From Eubacterium sp. AF36-5BH (GTDB lineage: Bacteria; Bacillota; Clostridia; Lachnospirales; Lachnospiraceae), in assembly GCF_003460505.1 (NCBI RefSeq), contig NZ_QTVG01000006.1, forward strand, positions 124,001-188,000: a DNA stretch of 64,000 bases, read 5' to 3'. This document shows, one piece after another, positions 8,057 to 15,752 of the stretch (positions are counted from its first letter, which is position 1; each line of letters starts with the position of its first letter). Position numbers and translations under genes: made by a program. The notes beneath the pieces are model-generated. The model was not told the origin of the DNA and made no database searches. It saw only the letters and a list, made by a program, of their open reading frames with translations.

Positions 8057-8201
8057 CTTAGTATAGTAGGAAATTATTTTATGCATTGTTGTAGAATTTT
8101 GAGTCACTTAAAACGATGTTAAATTCAATGACTGAATATTTTCGTAAAAACGTGAAGTTTTGTATTGCACTAATAGTAAAAAAAGAATAGAGGTGTTGGA
8201 A

Positions 8202-8711
8202 TTGTTTAAAGTTGGAGACTATATTGTGCATGGAAGAAATGGTGTATGTAAAGTGGTTGACATAACACATCTGGATATGTCAGGAGTTGATAAAGACCAG
8301 TTATATTATGCTTTAGTTCCAATGAAATCCGAGGATAGCAAAATTTTCTATCCTGTGGACAGTGACAAAGTAGTTATGCGTTCAGTTGTAACAAAAGACC
8401 AGGCTAAAGACTTAGTTTCAGAAATAAAAGACATTGAGCCAATGAGGATTGAAAACGACAGACAGCGTGAGGCAAAGTATAAAGAAGCGTTAGTTTCATG
8501 TGACTGCAAACAGCTTATCTGCATTATCAAAACTATGTATGCAAGAAACAAAGAGCGTATTGCCAAAGGAAAAAGAATCACATACGTGGATGACAGATAT
8601 TTAAAAGAGGCAAAGCAGAATTTAAATGACGAATTTTCAATTGCCCTTGGTATTGAACCAAGAGAAGTTGAAAAATACATTAAAGCTCAGATTGTAGAAC
8701 AGGAAGCTTAA
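8202..8711 (+). CDS. CarD-family transcription regulator
   Basis: A 169-residue CarD/CdnL-type protein. The N-terminal RNA polymerase interaction domain begins FKVGDYIVHGRNGVCKVVDI and runs to about residue 60. The helical C-terminal part (KQLICIIKTMYARNKER, KRITYVDDRYLKEAKQNLNDEFSIALGI) matches the family's second domain. CarD proteins bind the beta subunit and stabilise open promoter complexes. Start: TTG at 8202, eight bases after AGAGG; a longer frame from 8160 adds residues not seen in the family. An intrinsic terminator follows, so it is probably monocistronic. Confidence 0.9.
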   Translation: MFKVGDYIVHGRNGVCKVVDITHLDMSGVDKDQLYYALVPMKSEDSKIFYPVDSDKVVMRSVVTKDQAKDLVSEIKDIEPMRIENDRQREAKYKEALVSCDCKQLICIIKTMYARNKERIAKGKRITYVDDRYLKEAKQNLNDEFSIALGIEPREVEKYIKAQIVEQEA

Positions 8712-8737
8712 ATAAAATATTAGATTTTTGGAAAAAA

Positions 8738-8771
8738 CCTTACTGATTTTTTGAAGTCGGCAAGGCTTTTT
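8738..8771 (+). terminator. Terminator after carD
   Basis: CCTTACTGA (8738-8746) pairs with TCGGCAAGG (8757-8765), with two G-U pairs, followed by CTTTTTC. Confidence 0.8.
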
Positions 8772-8847
8772 CATATTTATGTGCAAAGCAAAAATAATTA
8801 TTTATGCTGTATAAAAAATGAATATTAGAATGAAGGAATAGAAAAAT

Positions 8848-9306
8848 ATGAAGTTTGCGCTTAAATCATATAATTCGCATCAGGACGAATTTGTGTGTAT
8901 ATACGACATGGACGAATTGAGTTTATACACATCAGATTGTAGCACTGATGGTAGCCTAGTTGTTAATGGAACATATATTTGTTTAGATTTCGATATTAAG
9001 ACACAAGAAGTCAAGGGAATATCCGGATTTGTAGGCAATTTAGCTGATTTAAAATCTGTAAAAGTTTCTAATGTTAATACAAAATACGATGCAAAATTAG
9101 TAGTGGATGCAGATGAAGCGTTTATGGCAGGGATAGGATATGGTATAAATTTAGAGTATGAGATTATGTATGATAAATTTAATAGATATATATGCATTTT
9201 ACCACTGGCAAGGAAAAGTTTACCAGATGAGTATTATAGAATTGCAGGAAATATTTTCGTGGCACTAAATGATAGCGTGATAGAAGGAATTTTGATAAAA
9301 CTATAA
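8848..9306 (+). CDS. Uncharacterised cytoplasmic protein, 152 residues
   Basis: I do not recognise this protein. It has no signal peptide or membrane segment. The composition is soluble and beta-rich, with alternating hydrophobic residues and acidic patches (QDEFVCIYDMDELSLYT, VVDADEAFMAGIG, IAGNIFVALND). A ribosome site GAAGGAATAG precedes the ATG and codon use matches its neighbours, so it is probably a real gene. It stands alone between the carD terminator and the zinc-ribbon gene, so context gives no clue to function. Confidence 0.6.
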   Translation: MKFALKSYNSHQDEFVCIYDMDELSLYTSDCSTDGSLVVNGTYICLDFDIKTQEVKGISGFVGNLADLKSVKVSNVNTKYDAKLVVDADEAFMAGIGYGINLEYEIMYDKFNRYICILPLARKSLPDEYYRIAGNIFVALNDSVIEGILIKL

Positions 9307-9484
9307 TGTGTATAAAAGTTTAAAACACCAATAGAATTACATTTTACTTGCATTGATTATAAAAATTGAATTATAATGTGAAATAAATGATAAAAAATAT
9401 ACGTTATATATTAAACAGGGAAAATAAGACCTGTGAATTTATATAACACATAAAACGAAAAGAAAAAACAAGGAGGACATTAAT

Positions 9485-10366
9485 ATGTTTTGCAAAAAGT
9501 GTGGTAAATATGTACAGCCAACTGAAAAACAATGCCCATATTGTGGAGAAATAATGGAAGATACTGTGAATAATCAGGCTGACAATGGTACAGGAAATGC
9601 GTCAGAAGATTTTGGAGAAACTAAGATTTTTGATGACCCAAAAGAAGATTTTGGAGAAACTAAAATCTTTGGAAATCTGGATATTGATGATGACAATGCT
9701 GAAGAAATACCAACAGTATCAGATGACTTCGACGGAATAGATACAGTGGATGATGAGTTTGAAGACTTGCCTGACGAAATCCAATATGAAGAAGAGGATT
9801 CTTTTGACTTCCCAGAAGAAATGGAAGATGAAAATTTCGTTTTTGAAGATGAGAATCAAATTGACGAAGATGAAGAATTTTATGATGATGATTCGGATGA
9901 ATATGATACGGAAATACCGGACAGTCAGATAATTAATCAAAATAAAAAAATGAACATTATTGCAATAGCGGTTTCAGCAGGAATTATTATTGTGGTTGTA
10001 GTGGCAGCAATATTTTTATCAAGTACATTTGGTAAAACAAAGACGGAAGAAACAACAGCAGAGGAAACAACAACTGTTGATAAAACTACAAAAGAAAAAG
10101 CAAATAATGACGACGATAATAATCACACAGAAGAATACACAAGAGCATCTGAAACTTATGCACCACAGACAGCAGCACCTGAAACAGATGCACCTGAAAC
10201 AGACGCACCGGAAACTAATCCACCAAAAACAAAGCCACCAAAGACACAGGCTCCAACAACAAAGAAAGTAGTGGAAACAAAAGCACCGGAACCTGAGACA
10301 GCAGCACCTGAAACAGATGCACCACAGGACAACAATGAAGATGGTGGAGAAACAGCAGGAGAATAA
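9485..10366 (+). CDS. Zinc-ribbon, single-pass membrane protein with acidic domain and Thr/Pro-rich outer tail
   Basis: 293 residues in four parts. Residues 3-20 are a zinc ribbon, CKKC then CPYC. Residues 25-150 are very acidic and hold two copies of D-F-G-E-T-K-I-F (42-49 and 55-62). Residues 156-182 are one hydrophobic helix (IIAIAVSAGIIIVVVVAAIF). The rest is a low-complexity tail of Glu-Thr-x-Ala-Pro units. With no signal peptide, the zinc ribbon should be cytoplasmic and the tail outside. Zinc-ribbon membrane proteins of this layout are common in Clostridia, but the role is unknown. The T-K-I-F sites suggest regulation by a Ser/Thr kinase and an FHA partner (inference). AAGGAGG precedes the ATG. 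Confidence 0.82.
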   Translation: MFCKKCGKYVQPTEKQCPYCGEIMEDTVNNQADNGTGNASEDFGETKIFDDPKEDFGETKIFGNLDIDDDNAEEIPTVSDDFDGIDTVDDEFEDLPDEIQYEEEDSFDFPEEMEDENFVFEDENQIDEDEEFYDDDSDEYDTEIPDSQIINQNKKMNIIAIAVSAGIIIVVVVAAIFLSSTFGKTKTEETTAEETTTVDKTTKEKANNDDDNNHTEEYTRASETYAPQTAAPETDAPETDAPETNPPKTKPPKTQAPTTKKVVETKAPEPETAAPETDAPQDNNEDGGETAGE

Positions 10367-10388
10367 AAGTTTATAAAAGAAACATAAA

Positions 10389-10427
10389 CATCCCTTTTGA
10401 GATTAAATAATAATCTTGAAAGGGATG
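10389..10427 (+). terminator. Long hairpin after the zinc-ribbon gene
   Basis: CATCCCTTTTGAGATTA (10389-10405) pairs over 17 bp, with two G-U pairs, with TAATCTTGAAAGGGATG (10411-10427) around a 5-base loop. No T tract follows, so it may act as an mRNA 3' stabiliser instead of a terminator. Its 3' arm runs into the dispersed repeat at 10421. Confidence 0.5.
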
Positions 10428-10486
10428 CACACTCGTGGGAAAAGAAAGTAGTTGCATACGGGCTCGCACTCGGTGTGTAGAATGTC
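10421..10486. repeat. Dispersed intergenic repeat, copy A
   Basis: About 66 bases beginning AGGGATGCACACT and ending GAATGTC, roughly 75-80 % identical to 56890-56956. Shared blocks include GAAAAGAAA, TAGTTGC, ACGG and GGTGTG. A small stem CGCACTCGGTGTG lies inside, and GAATGTCGCAGGCGACATTC (10480-10499) forms a hairpin at the end. An apparent minus-strand reading frame across it overlaps a real gene and looks spurious. Confidence 0.65.
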
Positions 10487-10660
10487 GCAGGCGACATTCT
10501 TATTTCCATAAATTGTTAAAAAAATTAATTTATTACTTTAATTTATTAAATTTCCATTTATTTTTTTTCAGTTTTCAGGTATACTAATCAAGTTAAGTAA
10601 AATAGTATGAAATACATTACGGGAAAAATACGCGCCATCTGTATTTTTTTGGTAACAAAG

Positions 10661-10672
10661 TGTGTTAACACA
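10661..10672. promoter_or_regulatory. Palindrome upstream of the OPT transporter gene
   Basis: TGTGTTAACACA is a perfect 12-bp palindrome 26 bases before the start codon and could be an operator. The remaining part of the 10367-10698 gap is AT-rich. A TATACT at 10580-10585 may be a -10 box, but I see no good -35 for it. Confidence 0.35.
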
Positions 10673-10698
10673 AAATAAAAAAGAACAGGAGAGAAAAA

Positions 10699-12621
10699 AT
10701 GGATAACAAGAAAGAGTTTAAGCCATTTATTCCTGCTGATAAGGTTATGCCTGAATTTACAGTTGCATCTGTAATTATCGGTCTTATTTTAGCAGTTATA
10801 TTTGGTGCAGCCAATGCTTACCTTGGTGTAAGAGTTGGTATGACAGTTTCTGCTTCTATACCGGCAGCTGTTATTTCAATGGGTGTTATTCGTGTTATTA
10901 TGAAGAAGGATTCTATTCTTGAAAATAACATGGTACAGACTATTGGTTCAGCTGGTGAGTCATTAGCAGCAGGAGCAGTATTTACATTACCTGCAATTTT
11001 TATGTGGGCAAAAGAAGGAAAGGCAACATCACCATCATTTATTACAATTGCATTAATCGCATTATGTGGTGGTATACTTGGTGTACTTTTCATGGTACCA
11101 CTTCGTACAGCATTAATTGTTGAAGAACATGGTACATTACCATATCCTGAAGGAACAGCTTGTGCTGAGGTACTTCTTGCGGGAGAAGAAGGAGGAAGTA
11201 AGTCAAAACTTGTTTTCTCAGGATTAGGAATTTCAGCTGTATATAAATTTATCGCAGACGGTCTTTGTTTATTCCCAAGTGAAGTTGACTTCTCATTTAA
11301 GGGAAGCTACACATGTGCTGTTGGTATGGATGTGCTACCGGCATTATCAGGTGTAGGTTATATTTGCGGACCTAAGGTTTCAAGTTACCTTTTTGCAGGT
11401 GGTATTTTATCTTACTTAGTGCTTATGCCTGCAATTGCGTTCTTTGGAGGAGACAGCTTATCATCTGTTGCAGATGATGCAGGAAATTTACTTCCATTTA
11501 ACCAGTTAGATCCGGGAACAATTTGGAGCAAATATATTAGATATATTGGTGCCGGTGCAGTAGCAGCAGGTGGTATCATTAGTTTAATTAAAACTTTACC
11601 AACTATGTTTAGAACATTTAAGTCAGCTATTAAAGGTTTTGGAAAAAATGTATCAGGTGGAGATAGAACACAGCAGGATTTACCAATATCTGTAGTTTTA
11701 ATTGGTTCATTAGTAATCGCTGCTGGAATGTGGTTAATCCCTGAAATTCCTGTTAGCTTACTTGGCGCATTATTAATAGTTGTATTTGGTTTCTTCTTTG
11801 CTACAGTTTCATCAAGAATGGTTGGTATTGTAGGAAGTAGTAACAACCCTGTATCAGGTATGGCAATTGCAACTTTAATACTTACATCTTTCGTATTAAA
11901 GGCTACAGGTTCAACTGGTTCAGCAGGAATGATAGCAGCTATTTCAATTGGTACAGTTATTTGTATTATCGCAGCTATGGCTGGTGATACATCACAGGAT
12001 TTAAAAACAGGCTACATTGTTGGTGCAACACCTGTAAAACAGCAGATCGGTGAATTACTTGGTGCAGTTGTTGCAGCTTTAACAATCGGTGGCGTATTAT
12101 ACATTTTAAGCAAGGCATGGGGTGGATTCGGTTCAGCACAGCTTCCAGCTCCTCAGGCATCTTTGATGAAAATGGTAGTAGAAGGTGTTATGGGTGGAAC
12201 TCTTCCTTGGGTTCTTATTATCGTTGGTGCATTTATTGCAATCGTCGTGGAAATCCTTGGAATCCCTGTATTAGCATTTGCAATTGGTTTATATTTACCA
12301 ATTCACTTAAGCACACCAATTATGCTTGGTGGTGCCGTAAGATGGATTATTGAAAAGAGAAAATATTCATCAGAAAAAGAACAGAAAGAATCTGTTGACA
12401 AGGGTGTACTTTACTCTGCAGGTATGATTGCAGGTGAAGGAATCGTAGGAATTTTACTTGCAATATTTGCAGTAGCAAAATTAGATGGCAAAATTAATTT
12501 ATCAGGAATTTACGGAGACAACTTCAACACAGTTGGTAACTGGGTTGCTCTTGTAGCATTCGCCTTATTAGTAGGTTCACTTTTCTTATTCTGCAGAAGA
12601 AAGAAAACATCAGACAAATAA
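10699..12621 (+). CDS. OPT-family oligopeptide transporter
   Basis: A 640-residue protein with about 14-16 hydrophobic segments. It shows OPT-family blocks: ANAYLGVRVGMTVSASIPAA near residue 40, NNMVQTIGSAGESLAAGAVF near 82-101, LPYPEGTACAEVL near 150, and SSNNPVSGMAIAT and MAGDTSQDLKTGYIVGATP in the second half. The bacterial OPT branch imports small peptides using the ion gradient; metal-chelate transport is the alternative for the YSL branch. Single gene with AGGAGAG ribosome site and its own terminator. Confidence 0.9.
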   Translation: MDNKKEFKPFIPADKVMPEFTVASVIIGLILAVIFGAANAYLGVRVGMTVSASIPAAVISMGVIRVIMKKDSILENNMVQTIGSAGESLAAGAVFTLPAIFMWAKEGKATSPSFITIALIALCGGILGVLFMVPLRTALIVEEHGTLPYPEGTACAEVLLAGEEGGSKSKLVFSGLGISAVYKFIADGLCLFPSEVDFSFKGSYTCAVGMDVLPALSGVGYICGPKVSSYLFAGGILSYLVLMPAIAFFGGDSLSSVADDAGNLLPFNQLDPGTIWSKYIRYIGAGAVAAGGIISLIKTLPTMFRTFKSAIKGFGKNVSGGDRTQQDLPISVVLIGSLVIAAGMWLIPEIPVSLLGALLIVVFGFFFATVSSRMVGIVGSSNNPVSGMAIATLILTSFVLKATGSTGSAGMIAAISIGTVICIIAAMAGDTSQDLKTGYIVGATPVKQQIGELLGAVVAALTIGGVLYILSKAWGGFGSAQLPAPQASLMKMVVEGVMGGTLPWVLIIVGAFIAIVVEILGIPVLAFAIGLYLPIHLSTPIMLGGAVRWIIEKRKYSSEKEQKESVDKGVLYSAGMIAGEGIVGILLAIFAVAKLDGKINLSGIYGDNFNTVGNWVALVAFALLVGSLFLFCRRKKTSDK

Positions 12622-12679
12622 ATTTTTGATATGAATAATAATTTAAACATTTTATAATTTTAGAATGTTTTTTAGAGGG

Positions 12680-12716
12680 GTGGAAGTGCTGATTTTTGGT
12701 GCTTCCACTTTCTTCT
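12680..12716 (+). terminator. Terminator after the OPT gene
   Basis: GTGGAAG (12680-12686) pairs with CTTCCAC (12702-12708), extended by TGC/GGTG pairing inside, followed by TTTCTTCT. Confidence 0.8.
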
Positions 12717-12791
12717 ATAGAAAGATTTATACTGTGCTTGTATAAACAAATGTGGTATACTAATGGTTAGATTTAAAGAAGGCGGTATTAA

Positions 12792-13154
12792 ATGAAAAAA
12801 GAAAATAAAAATCAAAAATCACAGGAAAATTATTTGGATAAAGTGCCGGTGATACAGAAAAAATGGGAAGTAAATGAAAAAGGTTTAGTTGAAGTTACAG
12901 TTGAAAATACTGGGTTCTTCAATGTAATTGCACAGAAAGTATTTAAGAAACCAAGATATAGTTTTATTGAATTAGATGAGTATGGCAGTTGTGTGTGGCA
13001 ACAGATAGACGGCAGGAAAACATTGTATGAAATTGGAGCCGTTTTAAAGAAACAGCACAAAAAAGCTTCAACACAGTTATATGAAAGATTGGCAAAATTT
13101 TTTGGCATATTAGAACATAATAAATATATAAGATTTATAGATAAGGAAAAATAA
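12792..13154 (+). CDS. PqqD-like protein (orphan peptide-modification chaperone fold)
   Basis: 120 residues. The region from about residue 55 (SFIELDEYGSCVWQQIDGRK, then TLYEIGAVLKKQ and ERLAKFFGILEHNKYIRF) fits the PqqD family. These small winged-helix domains hold precursor peptides for radical-SAM enzymes in RiPP and PQQ pathways. No radical-SAM gene, short Cys-rich precursor or peptidase is near, so this is an orphan copy. The basic N-terminal extension of about 50 residues is not part of the domain. Its stop overlaps the next start by one base, so the two small genes form an operon. Confidence 0.75.
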   Translation: MKKENKNQKSQENYLDKVPVIQKKWEVNEKGLVEVTVENTGFFNVIAQKVFKKPRYSFIELDEYGSCVWQQIDGRKTLYEIGAVLKKQHKKASTQLYERLAKFFGILEHNKYIRFIDKEK

Positions 13155-13495
13155 TGGAAATTAGTACAGTCGTTATTGGGATAATTTTATTTGCCATAGC
13201 TACAATGATTATTTATGGCTGGGGACTGGTTAAACAGAAGAACCAGTCATCTGATTTGATGAACATGCTTTTTAGTAAGGGCAATAGTAAAGTAAAAAAA
13301 TATTTAAAGAAAAATGAGTATATTACATTGCCACAGGTTGCAGAACTTTGTGATGGCATAGAGGCGAAGCTTCCTTTTTCGAAAAACAAGGCAATTGTAA
13401 AAGACAAAAATGATTTTGCAAAACAGCTTATGCAGTATATGGTTAAAACCGGCCAGGTGGAAGAAGAAAACGGAAGCTATAAAAAATCAAAGTAA
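13154..13495 (+). CDS. Small single-pass membrane protein, partner of the PqqD-like gene
   Basis: 113 residues. Residues 4-24 are a hydrophobic helix (STVVIGIILFAIATMIIYGW), followed by a lysine-rich cytoplasmic part with LPQVAELCDGIEAKLPFSKNK and NDFAKQLMQYMVKTGQVEEENG. I do not recognise the family. The start codon overlaps the stop of the PqqD-like gene, implying translational coupling. After it, 13496-13735 is AT-rich with no feature that I can support beyond a possible promoter. Confidence 0.65.
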   Translation: MEISTVVIGIILFAIATMIIYGWGLVKQKNQSSDLMNMLFSKGNSKVKKYLKKNEYITLPQVAELCDGIEAKLPFSKNKAIVKDKNDFAKQLMQYMVKTGQVEEENGSYKKSK

Positions 13496-13735
13496 TTGAA
13501 TTAAGTATTGAGCAAACCAAAGTTAATAAAAAGATTAAAGAAGGCTAAGTTAATAGAAATTAAACACATAACAAATGTTAGAAGGGTAAATGTAAAAATA
13601 ATAAATATAGTTACAAAGTAAAGCAGAAATGTTTTGACTAAAAGTATAAGAATAACAGAGTTTTAAATATCATTATTATAAATTAATGATTGAAAATAAA
13701 TAATAATTAAAATATATAATGCGAGGTGTAAGGAT

Positions 13736-15184
13736 ATGTCAGTTTTAGAAGGAAAGAAACCTGAAAATGTATTAAAATTTTTTGAAGAGATAGCATCTAT
13801 TCCTCATGGTTCAGGAAATGTGGAACAGATAAGTGATTATTTAGTAAAGTTTGCAAATGATAGGGAATTAAAGTGCCGTCAGGATGAAAAGAAAAATGTA
13901 ATCATTTGGAAAGGTGGCACAAAGGGCTACGAGAATTCAAAGCCTGTTATTTTACAGGGACACATGGATATGGTTGCTGTAAAAACAAATGACTGTGACA
14001 AGGACATGACAAAAGATGGACTTGACTTGGAAGTTAATGGAGACTATTTAAGTGCAAAAGGTACATCACTTGGTGGTGATGACGGTATTGCTGTAGCCTA
14101 TGCTTTGGCAGTTTTAGATAGCAACGACATTGCACATCCACCAATTGAAGCTGTATTTACAGTTGATGAAGAAATTGGTCTTTTAGGTGCAGACTTCATT
14201 GATACATCAGATTTAAAAGGCAAAGAGTTAATCAATCTTGATTCTGAGGACGAAGGAATTTTTACAATTAGTTGTGCAGGTGGTGCTACAGTAGAATGTT
14301 TACTACCTTATAACACAGAACCTATTAATGCAAAAATTATTGAACTTAGGTTATCAGATTTTGCCGGTGGTCATTCCGGTATGGAAATTATTAAATGGGG
14401 AGCTAATGCAAACTGTATTTTAGGTCGTATTTTATTAAATGTATTTCAAAATGTTGGTATGCGTATAATGGCAGTTAACGGTGGCGAAAAAGATAACATT
14501 ATTGCAAAGGAAAGCGAAGCTGCAATTGCAGTATTACCTGAAGTTGTAGATAAAACAAAAGAAATTATCGAAAAAACTTTTGAAGATGTTAAGGAAGAAT
14601 ACAAGTTTACAGATCCTGACATGAAGCTTCAAATCAATGTTATGGATGAAGGAATTTCAGAAGCATTATCGGGTGCAGCCACATTGGCAACAATTATTTC
14701 TTTAGTTAATATGCCAAATGGAATTCAGAGAATGAATCCTGAAATGCCACACATGGTACAGACTTCTCTTAACTTGGGAATTTTAAGAACCAAAAAAGAC
14801 AACGTTTCATTATCATATTCAGTAAGAAGTTCAATTGAAAGCGAGAAGAATTCCCTAATTGAAAAGATGCGTTCACTTACAGAAATCTTTGGTGGTCAGA
14901 TTGTTGTTTCAGGAGAATATCCTGGTTGGGCATACAGAGAAGACTCAAAATTAAGAGATACTGCAGTGGAAGCCTACAGGAAATTATACAATGAAGAACC
15001 TGTTATCGAAGCTATTCACGCAGGTCTTGAATGTGGTATGTTTGCAGACAAGATTGAAGATTTAGATGCAATCTCATTTGGCCCAACAATGAAAAATGTT
15101 CATACAACAGATGAAATGTTAAGCATCTCATCAACTGAAAGAACATGGGAACTTATTGTAAAGATTCTTGAAAAATTAAAATAG
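13736..15184 (+). CDS. pepD: Aminoacyl-histidine dipeptidase (peptidase M20C)
   Basis: A 482-residue metallopeptidase of the PepD type. Zinc-site blocks appear in order: QGHMDMV (about residues 76-82), GDDGIAVAYALAVL, TVDEEIGLLGAD with the catalytic Glu, LDSEDEG, GGHSGMEI, and the late EAIHAGLECGMF. It cleaves Xaa-His and other dipeptides in the cytoplasm. Together with the OPT transporter upstream it suggests peptide use. GCGAGGTG lies before the ATG. The DUF2752 gene follows after 3 bases. Confidence 0.93.
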   Translation: MSVLEGKKPENVLKFFEEIASIPHGSGNVEQISDYLVKFANDRELKCRQDEKKNVIIWKGGTKGYENSKPVILQGHMDMVAVKTNDCDKDMTKDGLDLEVNGDYLSAKGTSLGGDDGIAVAYALAVLDSNDIAHPPIEAVFTVDEEIGLLGADFIDTSDLKGKELINLDSEDEGIFTISCAGGATVECLLPYNTEPINAKIIELRLSDFAGGHSGMEIIKWGANANCILGRILLNVFQNVGMRIMAVNGGEKDNIIAKESEAAIAVLPEVVDKTKEIIEKTFEDVKEEYKFTDPDMKLQINVMDEGISEALSGAATLATIISLVNMPNGIQRMNPEMPHMVQTSLNLGILRTKKDNVSLSYSVRSSIESEKNSLIEKMRSLTEIFGGQIVVSGEYPGWAYREDSKLRDTAVEAYRKLYNEEPVIEAIHAGLECGMFADKIEDLDAISFGPTMKNVHTTDEMLSISSTERTWELIVKILEKLK

Positions 15185-15187
15185 AAA

Positions 15188-15655
15188 ATGAAATTTGATA
15201 TAAAAAAATTAAAAAAAGACATAAAAGAAATAGCGATTCCTATAGTCGCTATTTCTTTGTTTATAATAATAATTAATAGTAAGTTTGGAAAAATTTGTCC
15301 CTTAAGAATGCTCATTGGAATTCCATGTCCAACCTGTGGAACCACAAGAGCAGTAGGTCTTTTATTAAAAGGAAAAATAACAGAGGCGGCAATGGTTAAT
15401 CCTATATGGATTTTTCTTTTGGTAATTATAGTAATGGTGTTTTTTTATCGTTATGTAGAAATGGCATTCAAAAAAAGAAAAAGGCTTTTGAAGCTTATAG
15501 ATATAATGATTTTTACAACAATAGCTGTAGTCATTGCTGTTTACATATACAGAATGATTTTCTGCTATCCAAACAAAGAACCTATGGTGTATGACAAAAA
15601 TAATCTGTTAAACTTGGTGAAAATATTGTATTTACAACTGTCTTGTCAGATGTAA
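15188..15655 (+). CDS. DUF2752 membrane protein
   Basis: 155 residues with three hydrophobic segments (about 15-30, 72-92, 106-125). The block CPLRMLIGIPCPTCGTTRA around residues 38-56 is the diagnostic C-P-x-C-G-x-T-R-A of DUF2752. The function of the family is unknown; conserved cysteines suggest metal or redox chemistry at the membrane. It starts three bases after the pepD stop with only a poor ribosome site, so it may depend on pepD translation. A 13-bp hairpin sits inside its first codons. Confidence 0.8.
   Translation: MKFDIKKLKKDIKEIAIPIVAISLFIIIINSKFGKICPLRMLIGIPCPTCGTTRAVGLLLKGKITEAAMVNPIWIFLLVIIVMVFFYRYVEMAFKKRKRLLKLIDIMIFTTIAVVIAVYIYRMIFCYPNKEPMVYDKNNLLNLVKILYLQLSCQM
15224..15258 (+). 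terminator. Hairpin inside the start of the DUF2752 gene
   Basis: AAAGAAATAGCGA (15224-15236) and TCGCTATTTCTTT (15246-15258) form a perfect 13-bp stem with a 9-base loop. It lies at codons 13-24 of the DUF2752 gene, 40 bases after pepD. It may act as an attenuator or partial terminator that lowers expression of the second gene. Confidence 0.45.
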
Positions 15656-15738
15656 AAACATGTGCTATAATCTCAAGCAATGTTTGTAAAAAAAAGCAAA
15701 TATACACAAAAATAAGAAAAGGCAGTGTTTTTACACTG
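15627..15738 (+). promoter_or_regulatory. Three candidate NiaR operators (TGT-N4-ACA)
   Basis: The same core occurs three times around the promoter: TGTATTTACA (15627-15636), TGTAAAAACA (15651-15660, in the promoter spacer) and TGTTTTTACA (15726-15735). The last is centred in a perfect 16-bp palindrome CAGTGTTTTTACACTG (15723-15738). The operon's third gene encodes NiaR, the niacin-responsive repressor, so autoregulation is the natural reading. The assignment to NiaR is inferred from position. Confidence 0.65.
15643..15671 (+). promoter_or_regulatory. Promoter of the nadB-nadC-niaR operon
   Basis: TTGTCA (15643-15648), 17-bp spacer, TATAAT (15666-15671). The spacer contains a palindrome ATGTAAAAACAT (15650-15661), so a repressor bound there would block RNA polymerase. 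The -35 lies inside the last codons of the DUF2752 gene. Confidence 0.78.
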
Positions 15739-15752
15739 GAAGTGAAATTAAA

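Noticed and set aside
7866..8201. Small gene between degV and carD
   Set aside because: The 67-codon frame overlapping the degV end has no ribosome site and covers the inverted repeat; no other supportable frame.
10156..10509. Minus-strand reading frame of 117 codons across the end of the zinc-ribbon gene
   Set aside because: It is antisense to the repetitive Thr/Pro codons and then reads the dispersed repeat; no ribosome site.
11412..11846. Minus-strand open frame inside the OPT gene
   Set aside because: Antisense shadow of a clearly conserved transporter gene.
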